Source of the DNA: Crateriforma spongiae
GTDB taxonomy: Bacteria; Planctomycetota; Planctomycetia; Pirellulales; Pirellulaceae
Direction: 5' to 3'
Assembly (NCBI RefSeq): GCF_012290005.1
Contig: NZ_JAAXMS010000011.1
Location: 62,001-126,000 of the forward strand
DNA length: 64,000 bases
Below are positions 51,217-59,308 of this stretch, piece after piece. Under the pieces are notes generated by a model, which made no database searches, was not told the DNA's origin, and worked only from the letters and a program-made list of their open reading frames with translations. The translations under genes were made by a program, and so were the position numbers. The stretch's first letter is position 1, and each line of letters begins with the position of its first letter.

Positions 51217-54200
51217 TCATCCGTTGTACTTCTCGCCGCGAGCGATCCATTTATCGATGTCCTTTTCCGACCGATCCTTGGGCAATCCGGGATGAATCAC
51301 CTGGGCGGTACAACGCTCGGCCGCTTTGACCAAGTCGCGGTACGGTCCGCCTTGCGGGTTTTTGATCACCGCCTTCTTTTGGTCGTTGTAGACAAAGATG
51401 TCCGGGTTCAAGTTGACGCATTCGTCACAGGCGGTGCACTGGGCACTGTCGATCCACGGGGCCATGTAGGATCCCGAACCGTTGGATTCGGCGGCCGATC
51501 CATTGCTTTCCGCTTTCGTCGGTGCAGCAGCGGTCGGCGTTGCGGACGGAACGTCGATGGCGGGGGCGGCAGCCGAAGCGTCGCCACTGATCAGCTGCAA
51601 AATGCCTTGTGCCAATCGGCCGGACACCTCTTGTCGAACCTCCGCTTCGATCGCGGTTCGATCGATCACCGATTCGCCGACGCGGGCGATCGATTTCAGC
51701 ATGGCCCAGAAATCACGGCGATCTTCGCATGATCCGACGATGGGTTGGGCGACCAGCAAACGCATCAAATTGCCTTCGCGGTCGACGCTCCAGATGTAGG
51801 GGAACATGCCCTCGCGATCGTCGGCGTCCAGTTCCAAATAGTCGGCCAACAGAATCATATTGTCGTTCCACGTTTCCGGTGGAGCGACGCGATAGTGTTT
51901 TCGGAACCGGATCTCGGTCGCCGCAAAATCGGCGAAAGTCATCGGCAATTCCATCGACTTGCTGCGACCGTTTTCGTGGTACTTCAGCGTGTACGTCGGC
52001 CAGGTTTGCTTGATCGACGGGTTGCCTTCCAGGTCGAAGCATTCTTCTGGTGTGACGCCTTGGTCAGGGTCGTACTTGAAGATGGGATAGGCACGTGATT
52101 CCACCGCCATCTTGGCTTGATGCGCACTCATGTCGTCGCCGATGCCATGTTCGGGCTGGCACGGCGTGTACAAGTTGAACAGGGCCGGACGGCGTGTCTT
52201 CAGGCCTTCGATGAAGCCTTCGATCATGTGGTTCGGATTGGCCACGCTGCTTTGCAAGACGTACGCGGTGCGGTGGGCCATACCGATCAAGCCGATTTCC
52301 TTGCGAATTTCTGACTTGCCTTGGGTGGCTTTTCCGAACTGAGCCATATCGGAAATTTGGCCCATGAACCCGGACGTACAGGCTTGTCCGCCGGTGTTGG
52401 AATACACTTGGGTGTCCAGCACCAAGACCTTAATCGGCTTACCCGACATCAAAGCACGCGACAGGTTTTGGAAACCGATGTCGTACATCGCACCGTCGCC
52501 GCCGACGGAGACCACCGGTGGGCACAGTTGCCATTCTTCGTCGGTGAAGGCTTCCCAGTTGAAGTAGGTCAGCGTGGACGGATCGATCGGCTTGCCGGCC
52601 AATTCGGCTTCCGCCATGCGGATCGTCTTGAAGCCGTCGGCCATCTTGGCCATGTGTCCTTCGAAGATACCCATCGAGATCGATGCGGCGTCTTGGAACA
52701 AGTGATTGGCCCACGGGAACGGATAGGGATTGTACGGATAGGTGCTTCCCCAAACCGACGAACATCCGGTGGCATTCAACATGCCCGCGTTGGATCGTCC
52801 GCGTCCGGTGACGCCCTCGGTGTACTTCCACTTCAGTTCTTTCAAATCGCCGATCAGCTTGGTGACCTGGCGTAGCCAATCTTGGTCGATCGGATCGCCG
52901 CCGCGTTGCTTTTCCACTTGTTGGGCGATGCCGGCCAGCGTCAGATCGCCGCCGCTGATGTCGTCGATGATCTGGGCAAAGGAATCGGTGTTCCCCAGAT
53001 CGATCTCGCTGACCAGTTTCTCTTTGATTCGCGCTTGCAGTGCTGAAACCAGTTCGTCCAGCTTCTGCATGTGTTTCTTGACGCGTGGTTGCATCAGGGC
53101 TTCGACCGTGGCCGTGAAGATGTGCACGACACTCTTTTCGCCACAACCCAGGCAGGCACCGTCGCCGCTGGCCAAGGCCATGTAGTTACCCTTGTCCAAC
53201 AGGATCGTTTCCAACGCACCGACGCCTTCTTCGATGTCATCGACGCGGACGTACTTCTGCGGCGTGTTGGGCAATGCTTCCCACAGATCCCAGTTGTCAC
53301 GCAGCGTCTGGATGGATTCTTCCGTTTGCGGGACGGATACCAAAGCGTTGTCGTCACAGACCTCCACGCACTCCATACAGCCTTTGCATGTGTACGGGTT
53401 CACGGTGATGCTTAGCAAACCGCCTTCGCCCTGCGCTTCCTTTTCCTTCATCGTGAAGTACGGCCGTGAAAGGGCGAACTGGAATTCGCCCAGTTCGTCG
53501 CGGAACATTTGCAGTTCTCGCTTCAAGCCTTCGCGTTGCTCGCCGTCCAGCTTGCTGTCGCGGATCGTCTTTCCGATCGCTTCGTCCAACATTCCGGTGA
53601 CGTTGTCGCTTTCTTCCGCTTCGGCAAAGATCGAACGCAGGTTCTGTTCAACCACGCGGACCGCGCCGCCCAGGTGTTGCAGATCGTTTCCGTGCTGGCG
53701 GACCCGAGCGACGATCGTGTCGAACACTTGGGTGACTTCGTTGACCAACCCGGGAATCGCCGAATCGGGACACACCGTGTAACAGCGACCGCACGCGGTG
53801 CAGTTTTCCGCGACCCATTGCGGGTGGTGAAATCGAATGCCCGTCATGTCGCGGAACATCGACGTCAAGGCTGGCATCGTGCCCAGACCGGCGAACGGAT
53901 CGGCGATGCCGTCGTTGCCTTGTCCGCGGGCATAAAAGTTGCCGGTTTCTTCCCAAAAGCGATGGATGTCCGTCAGCGGTTGACGTCCCTTGGGTTCTTT
54001 ACGCAACACGATCGGCAATGCCGGTTCGCGTTTGGCGCCGTTGGCATCGCCGTTGACGTCGACATCGCCATGCGGAACCGCTTTGACTTCGACAAAGCCA
54101 CGTTTGACGACGCGAATGTTCTCGTTGACGATCCGCGCACCTTTGGCACCGAATTTCTTTTCGATTTGTGCTTCGATCGCTTCCAGCATTTGTTCTTCGG

Positions 54201-56169
54201 ACAGCCCGGCGCCTTGGCCGACACCGCTGGCGGCAAAGAATGCGCCTTGGAATGCGTTGCCTTGCATCCGCAACTGCAGGTCCGGATCACTCGCCTCTTC
54301 GCGGGCAATCTTGAAGGCGTCCAAGTAATAAAGCTGGATGTCCTTGTCGACGATGATACGGCGGTAAGGTTCCGGAATGCTTTTCCAGACCGCGTCGGTT
54401 GACGTCTTGTCCGATTGGATGATGAAGACACCGCCTTCCTTCAAACCAGCCAGCGCGTTGGTGTGTCCGAACACGTTCGGATCGGGTGACAGAACACAAT
54501 CGACATAGAAGTATTCGCTGTTGACGCGAATCGGTTCCGGTGCGGCCGACAGGAAAAACGTCGTTGGCTGACCCTTCTTTTCCGAACCGTATTTCGGGTT
54601 CGCTTTGATGTGGTATCCCAGCAATTCGAACAATGTCAGGGCCAGGTTTTTGCCCGTCGTGATCGCCCCCCAACCGCCGACGCTGTGCATCCGCACGGTG
54701 ACGGCACCCTTGGGCATCAGATTGGGATTTTCCGAGCCGCGGATCGCCAGATTGCCGATTTCTGGATACGCATCCAAGATGGCTTCCTGGTGAATCCGTT
54801 GCTTCGGGCTGACCGGATTTTCGCGCAAGAAGTCGATCGAAAGATAGAAAAACTTTCGTCGAGCGCCGTTGTCGATCATGTTCTCGACGGCGCCGATGAT
54901 GCCTTCGGGTTGCAAGTCGCGGCTGCCCATTCCGAAGGAGCCGGAATACAGGGGCGGGGCATCGTTCATGTGCTGGTATGACGCGCATTGCGGGAACGGC
55001 GGCCGGTCGGGTTCGCGACCATTTTCCATGCAACGGCTGATCGTCGATCGGACTTCCCGCATGATGGGCAAGTCGACCGCCAGGGGTTGGTCAAGACGTT
55101 CAAGGATTGTGACGCCTTTGCGCCCCTTCAAGATCTTGCCGACCAAATCCGTTGGGAACGGGCGGAACATCAACAGGTTGACCACGCCGACCCGAATGCC
55201 GCGGGTTTCGCGTAGATAATCCGCGACCACTTCCGCCGTGGGGATCATGCTGCCTTGGCCCATGATCAGGTATTCGGCGTCTTCGGCGCGATAAGTTGTC
55301 ACGCGTTCGTACAGCCGTCCCGTCAGATTGTAAAACTCTTTGAACGCACGTTCGGACAGATCGCGAATGTGATCAAAGAAGTAGGGACGCTGGGCCGCGA
55401 CGCTTTGCATGTACGCGTCTTGGTTTTGCACCGTGCCCGACATGACCGGATTGTCCACGTCCCACAATTCGGGGATACGACGACGCGTTTCCCCGTAAAT
55501 GATCCGCTGGGCGGCGGTGGGGGTTTGAATGATGTCTTCGGGAAGCCCCAGGTATTCCGCGATCAAGGCACGTTCGGGCACTTTGATCGATTCAATCAAG
55601 TGCGTCGTCAGGAAACCGTCTTGAGCGATCGCACCGGGGGTCAGCGACAGTTCCGCGATCCGGTGGCTGATGATGTTCAGGTCGGCCGCGGATTGTCCGT
55701 CCTTGGCGAACAACTGAAAGAAACCCGTGTCGTCCATGCAGTGATAGTCGTCGTGCCCGGCATGCACGTTCAGCGTTGACTTGGTCATCGCGCGGGCCCC
55801 AACGTTCAACACATAGGTCAAACGTTTTCCGACCGCGGCGTACAGCGATTCGTGCATGTACGCGATACCTTGGCCGGACGAAAAATTGCTGCTCCGCAAT
55901 CCCGTCATCGACAAACCGGCGGTCACGGCAGCGGCCGCATGTTCGCCTTCGGGTTCGATGAATATCAGCGGACGGCCGGCGATGTTGATATAGCCTTTCG
56001 CAGCGTTTTCGGCCCAGGCTTCACCCATCTGAGTCGACGGCGTGATCGGATACGCGCCCGCGGCATCGGTGCTTTCACGTTCGCACATCGAGACCGCCGT
56101 GTTGCCGTCCATTGCGACGCGGATGCCGGGGTATTTGACGGTGCCGGCTTGGTTCTTTTGATCAGACAT
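51217..56169 (-). CDS. nifJ: Pyruvate:ferredoxin (flavodoxin) oxidoreductase
   Basis: Oxidises pyruvate with CoA to acetyl-CoA and CO2 and reduces ferredoxin. The 1650-residue protein is much longer than the usual 1170-1200. Domain I starts with GAYPITPSTQMGE. The ferredoxin-type clusters are at CTACGRCYTVCP (about 790) and CKGCMECVEVC (about 931), separated by an insert of about 120 residues. CLGCGEKS near 1005 starts the TPP domain, with GGDGAMYDIG (about 1225) and YSNTGGQ (about 1257). A Ser/Ala/Pro-rich linker near 1540-1570 leads to an extra C-terminal ferredoxin-like domain with CTACDECVNLNP. It lies in the Rnf operon, 108 bases after rnfB and ten before rnfC. Confidence 0.96.
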   Translation of the reverse strand: MSDQKNQAGTVKYPGIRVAMDGNTAVSMCERESTDAAGAYPITPSTQMGEAWAENAAKGYINIAGRPLIFIEPEGEHAAAAVTAGLSMTGLRSSNFSSGQGIAYMHESLYAAVGKRLTYVLNVGARAMTKSTLNVHAGHDDYHCMDDTGFFQLFAKDGQSAADLNIISHRIAELSLTPGAIAQDGFLTTHLIESIKVPERALIAEYLGLPEDIIQTPTAAQRIIYGETRRRIPELWDVDNPVMSGTVQNQDAYMQSVAAQRPYFFDHIRDLSERAFKEFYNLTGRLYERVTTYRAEDAEYLIMGQGSMIPTAEVVADYLRETRGIRVGVVNLLMFRPFPTDLVGKILKGRKGVTILERLDQPLAVDLPIMREVRSTISRCMENGREPDRPPFPQCASYQHMNDAPPLYSGSFGMGSRDLQPEGIIGAVENMIDNGARRKFFYLSIDFLRENPVSPKQRIHQEAILDAYPEIGNLAIRGSENPNLMPKGAVTVRMHSVGGWGAITTGKNLALTLFELLGYHIKANPKYGSEKKGQPTTFFLSAAPEPIRVNSEYFYVDCVLSPDPNVFGHTNALAGLKEGGVFIIQSDKTSTDAVWKSIPEPYRRIIVDKDIQLYYLDAFKIAREEASDPDLQLRMQGNAFQGAFFAASGVGQGAGLSEEQMLEAIEAQIEKKFGAKGARIVNENIRVVKRGFVEVKAVPHGDVDVNGDANGAKREPALPIVLRKEPKGRQPLTDIHRFWEETGNFYARGQGNDGIADPFAGLGTMPALTSMFRDMTGIRFHHPQWVAENCTACGRCYTVCPDSAIPGLVNEVTQVFDTIVARVRQHGNDLQHLGGAVRVVEQNLRSIFAEAEESDNVTGMLDEAIGKTIRDSKLDGEQREGLKRELQMFRDELGEFQFALSRPYFTMKEKEAQGEGGLLSITVNPYTCKGCMECVEVCDDNALVSVPQTEESIQTLRDNWDLWEALPNTPQKYVRVDDIEEGVGALETILLDKGNYMALASGDGACLGCGEKSVVHIFTATVEALMQPRVKKHMQKLDELVSALQARIKEKLVSEIDLGNTDSFAQIIDDISGGDLTLAGIAQQVEKQRGGDPIDQDWLRQVTKLIGDLKELKWKYTEGVTGRGRSNAGMLNATGCSSVWGSTYPYNPYPFPWANHLFQDAASISMGIFEGHMAKMADGFKTIRMAEAELAGKPIDPSTLTYFNWEAFTDEEWQLCPPVVSVGGDGAMYDIGFQNLSRALMSGKPIKVLVLDTQVYSNTGGQACTSGFMGQISDMAQFGKATQGKSEIRKEIGLIGMAHRTAYVLQSSVANPNHMIEGFIEGLKTRRPALFNLYTPCQPEHGIGDDMSAHQAKMAVESRAYPIFKYDPDQGVTPEECFDLEGNPSIKQTWPTYTLKYHENGRSKSMELPMTFADFAATEIRFRKHYRVAPPETWNDNMILLADYLELDADDREGMFPYIWSVDREGNLMRLLVAQPIVGSCEDRRDFWAMLKSIARVGESVIDRTAIEAEVRQEVSGRLAQGILQLISGDASAAAPAIDVPSATPTAAAPTKAESNGSAAESNGSGSYMAPWIDSAQCTACDECVNLNPDIFVYNDQKKAVIKNPQGGPYRDLVKAAERCTAQVIHPGLPKDRSEKDIDKWIARGEKYNG

Positions 56170-56277
56170 GACTGCCTTCGCCGATTCGAAAATTCAAAGG
56201 ATGGGATGAAGTGTGGGAAATGTGGGATGTCGAATGATTGGGAATGGGACCCAAGGAAAAACTACCCGCTGGATGGT

Positions 56278-57141
56278 TCAAGTGATTGCATCGTGAATCT
56301 CACTTTGTCGAATGACTTTCGCGGCGGCGTCCCCTTTGACGATTCCCGCGGTCTCGTCAATCCAAACAATCGCGCCGGTGGGACATCGTTTGGTGGGTGT
56401 GGCGGTCAACGGATTTGCCGATGGTTGAATCACGGGCAAGTTGTCACGCATGACAATTTGACCTTCAGAATCCATCGCACATCGTCCGCATGCGGTGCAG
56501 CCGACTTCGCATTGTTCCATGACTCCGTCGCCTTCGGCCAAAGATGAACAGGCGACCCATAAGCGTTGGGCTTCGACTTGTAAGGAAAACAAATCCTTAG
56601 GACACGCTTGCACACAATCACCACATGCCGTGCAGGCGTCTTCGTTGACCACCGGCAAGTCGTGTTGATTCATGGTGATCGCGTCGAAGTCGCAGGCGTT
56701 GGCACAATCGGCCAAACCCAGGCAACCCCAGAAGCATGCTTTACCGCCTCCGGCCACCAGTGCCGCAGCGGCACATGATTCCATTCCCTGATAATGCGCT
56801 CGGTCACGTGCCACGTTGTTTCCACCGGCACAGGCAAGTCGCGCGACCCGCCGTTGTTGTGATCCGACGTCCACGCCCAAGAAGGTGGCGATTTTGACAT
56901 GATCGTCGGGTGATCCGACCGTGCATCCGCTGGGCAATGCGTCGCCGGCCACCAAGGCTTCGGCGAAGGCACGACAACCCGGTTTACCACAGGCCCCACA
57001 ATTGCTGTGCGGCAACATGTCCTCCACTTCGTCGATACGGGGATCTTCTTCGACATGAAGAAAACGACCGGCAACGACCAACAACGTGGCCAGCAGGCTG
57101 GTCAAGACGACGATTGCAAGGACCGAGATGACAACGTTCAT
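56278..57141 (-). CDS. rnfB: Rnf complex subunit RnfB
   Basis: A 287-residue subunit that takes electrons from ferredoxin. One N-terminal anchor (about 3-26) is followed by the NCGACGKPGC cluster site (Cys48, 51, 56, with Cys73 nearby). A ferredoxin domain has CTACGDCVQACP (170-181), and a further CTACGRC lies in the C-terminal part. It is the first gene of the operon and precedes the PFOR gene by 108 bases. Confidence 0.95.
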   Translation of the reverse strand: MNVVISVLAIVVLTSLLATLLVVAGRFLHVEEDPRIDEVEDMLPHSNCGACGKPGCRAFAEALVAGDALPSGCTVGSPDDHVKIATFLGVDVGSQQRRVARLACAGGNNVARDRAHYQGMESCAAAALVAGGGKACFWGCLGLADCANACDFDAITMNQHDLPVVNEDACTACGDCVQACPKDLFSLQVEAQRLWVACSSLAEGDGVMEQCEVGCTACGRCAMDSEGQIVMRDNLPVIQPSANPLTATPTKRCPTGAIVWIDETAGIVKGDAAAKVIRQSEIHDAIT

Positions 57142-57761
57142 TTTGCATCGACTTTGTTCAAGTCACCGGAACGAAAGCTAACCTTCGGTTCCGTTATGAC
57201 ATTTTGTCACAGCAGTGTATGGCTGTTGCATTGCGTATTGGAAAAATTCCACTTCGCACTTAAAACAACCAATAATGTGAAAACGGGGTTTTGCTGCACA
57301 CAAATGTCGGCGGTATTCCTACCTTGATCGATCCACAATGGGTCGCGTGTTGACCCTGCACATCGCTCATGTGCCATGATGACACGATTGTTCGAACCGT
57401 TGGAAGACCGAAGACGATTTGTCGCGGTCCGACAAGCTGCCTGGTTTATCCAATGTTTGGTTCAGTGCAACAAATGATCGTTAGCAGTCGCAGGCAGTGT
57501 GATTCGCAATGAGTCGGGAAAAAGCGGGCGTTCCTGACACCACACGTCGTTTCTTGCCCCGTCGACGTGTGGGGTAAAAACCTGTTCGCGGCGATAGCGT
57601 GTCGGATTGTCGCGGCCGGTTTTCATCCGTCTCGAATGAAACCTAGGGCACGCAAGAACAGGTGACGGTGAAACCTTTGCGCCAGCGACAATCCGCCTAT
57701 CGGGAAACGCCTGAATGACTATCGGGAAATCGGTGCGACTTGCCTGGCTTTGATTGGATAC
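57142..57761. promoter_or_regulatory. Upstream region of the Rnf-PFOR operon
   Basis: There is no gene in these 620 bases. A perfect palindrome TGACATTTTGTCA (57197-57209) lies 56 bases before the rnfB start, a fit for a dimeric repressor or an FNR-like activator site. A 10-bp inverted repeat, CCACACGTCG at 57540-57549 and CGACGTGTGG at 57563-57572, lies farther upstream with no T run. The first part (57165-57195) has an imperfect hairpin with GGAAC and GTTCC arms between palindrome and start codon. The promoter itself is not resolved. Confidence 0.45.
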
Positions 57762-59081
57762 TTAAGCGTCGTTCGGGCGGTGTTGAATGGGTTGATCCAG
57801 GTAAGCGTTGGCATCGTCGTCGTTGACGAAGATTTCCTTATCGGGATCCCACTGAAGCGATCGACCGCTGTGGATCGCAATGTGCGCGAGTAACCCCAAC
57901 GATGTGACACGGTGGCCAACCTCCGCAGGCTCAAGCGTTTCGGATCGGTCGCGGACACAATCAATGAAGTCTTGTTTTTCGCTTTTGAAACGAAAGCTCT
58001 GGTCCGTCGGTTTGGGCTTCACAGTCAGCAGCGATTTTGGATGCGCATCAATCTCTCGAAAACCGGCACGCACCCAACCTTCATCACCTTCGATCAACAG
58101 GTAAGGTGATTCGGTGCGGTATTCCCATTGCAGACCGTCGGCGAACCGAAAATCGACTTGGAAATTCAAAAGAACGTTCCAAAAACTTTCGCGATCGGGA
58201 TAGGTTCCAGTGCCTTTGATCTCCACCGGACCGGTACGCTCGGTGTCGGTCGCCCACATCGCGCCGTTGCACAGATGTGTGCCCCAGTTGGTGATCATTC
58301 CGTCACAATACAACAAGCGGCGCATCCATCCGGGACGCGAGTAATCTTGGTGCGGATGGACCCCCAGTGTCGTGTAGGGGACCTTCGGGGCCGGTCCCTG
58401 CCACCGCTGGAAATTCAGTTCTTTGGGGATCGGCATCTCCGGTTGTGGCGGGCAAGGGATATCGGTTTCGGGAACACTGGTGACGACGCGGCGGACTTTG
58501 CCCACGTAGCCGTTGCGAACGAGGGTCGTCGCGCGGTGCGCGGGCATACCGCTGCGGAACTCACTGTCGACACGGAAGATGCGTCCGGTCTGTTTTGCCA
58601 CACGAACCAAATCTTGGCCTTGTCGAATCGTGCGGATGATGGGCTTTTCCAAAGCGACATCCTTGCCGGCCCGCATGGCATCGATCGCCATTTCCGCGTG
58701 CCAATGATCCGGCGTCGCAATGCAGACCGCGTCGATGTCGTCTCGCGCCAACAGGTCTTGATAGTCTTCGTATTGATCGACTTGGGCGAACGTGCCTTTG
58801 GCTTTGCCGCTGTCGTATTGCGATTTGATCTGAGGGATGGCATTGGCCAATCGCCACCGGTCGACATCACAAACGGCGACCGCCTGCACGCCCCTTGTGC
58901 GTACAAACAGTGGAATGTTTTTGAAATAGGTTTGGCGACCACAACCGATGAAGCCCATGGTCACGCGTTCGCTGGGCGGGATCGCGCCATCGCGGCCGAG
59001 CGCGGTTGCGGGGATGAAGGTGGGTGCGGCGAAAGCGGCTGCGGTTTTCAATAAACCACGGCGTGTCACTGCGGTTGTCAT
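57762..59081 (-). CDS. Tat-exported Gfo/Idh/MocA family oxidoreductase
   Basis: A 439-residue NAD(P)-dependent oxidoreductase-like protein, substrate unknown. A Tat signal (TRRGLLKTAAAFAAP) is near the start; the Rossmann segment is VTMGFIGCGRQTYFKN, and GKDVALEKPIIRTI gives the family EKP. DHWHAEM is typical of planctomycete paralogues. ATG 59081 was chosen because it places RR close to the N-terminus; the frame extends to 59228. Confidence 0.9.
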   Translation of the reverse strand: MTTAVTRRGLLKTAAAFAAPTFIPATALGRDGAIPPSERVTMGFIGCGRQTYFKNIPLFVRTRGVQAVAVCDVDRWRLANAIPQIKSQYDSGKAKGTFAQVDQYEDYQDLLARDDIDAVCIATPDHWHAEMAIDAMRAGKDVALEKPIIRTIRQGQDLVRVAKQTGRIFRVDSEFRSGMPAHRATTLVRNGYVGKVRRVVTSVPETDIPCPPQPEMPIPKELNFQRWQGPAPKVPYTTLGVHPHQDYSRPGWMRRLLYCDGMITNWGTHLCNGAMWATDTERTGPVEIKGTGTYPDRESFWNVLLNFQVDFRFADGLQWEYRTESPYLLIEGDEGWVRAGFREIDAHPKSLLTVKPKPTDQSFRFKSEKQDFIDCVRDRSETLEPAEVGHRVTSLGLLAHIAIHSGRSLQWDPDKEIFVNDDDANAYLDQPIQHRPNDA

Positions 59082-59308
59082 CAGACGGTCCTTGTGATGC
59101 ATCGGCGGAAAGCGGGAATCTCTTGCGCAGACGAACATGGTCGTCGCCGGTGGCTCGGACGCGGCTGCGCGATCCTTTGGGTCATCAGGTGGACCAAAGT
59201 GATCTGGGCTGGCAAGCCACCGTGACAAATTGACGTGCCGACGCCCCGATTCCGCGTGACCGAAATCAGGACGTCCGCAGTGTGCGGAAGCGAGAACCCT
59301 TGGGCCGC

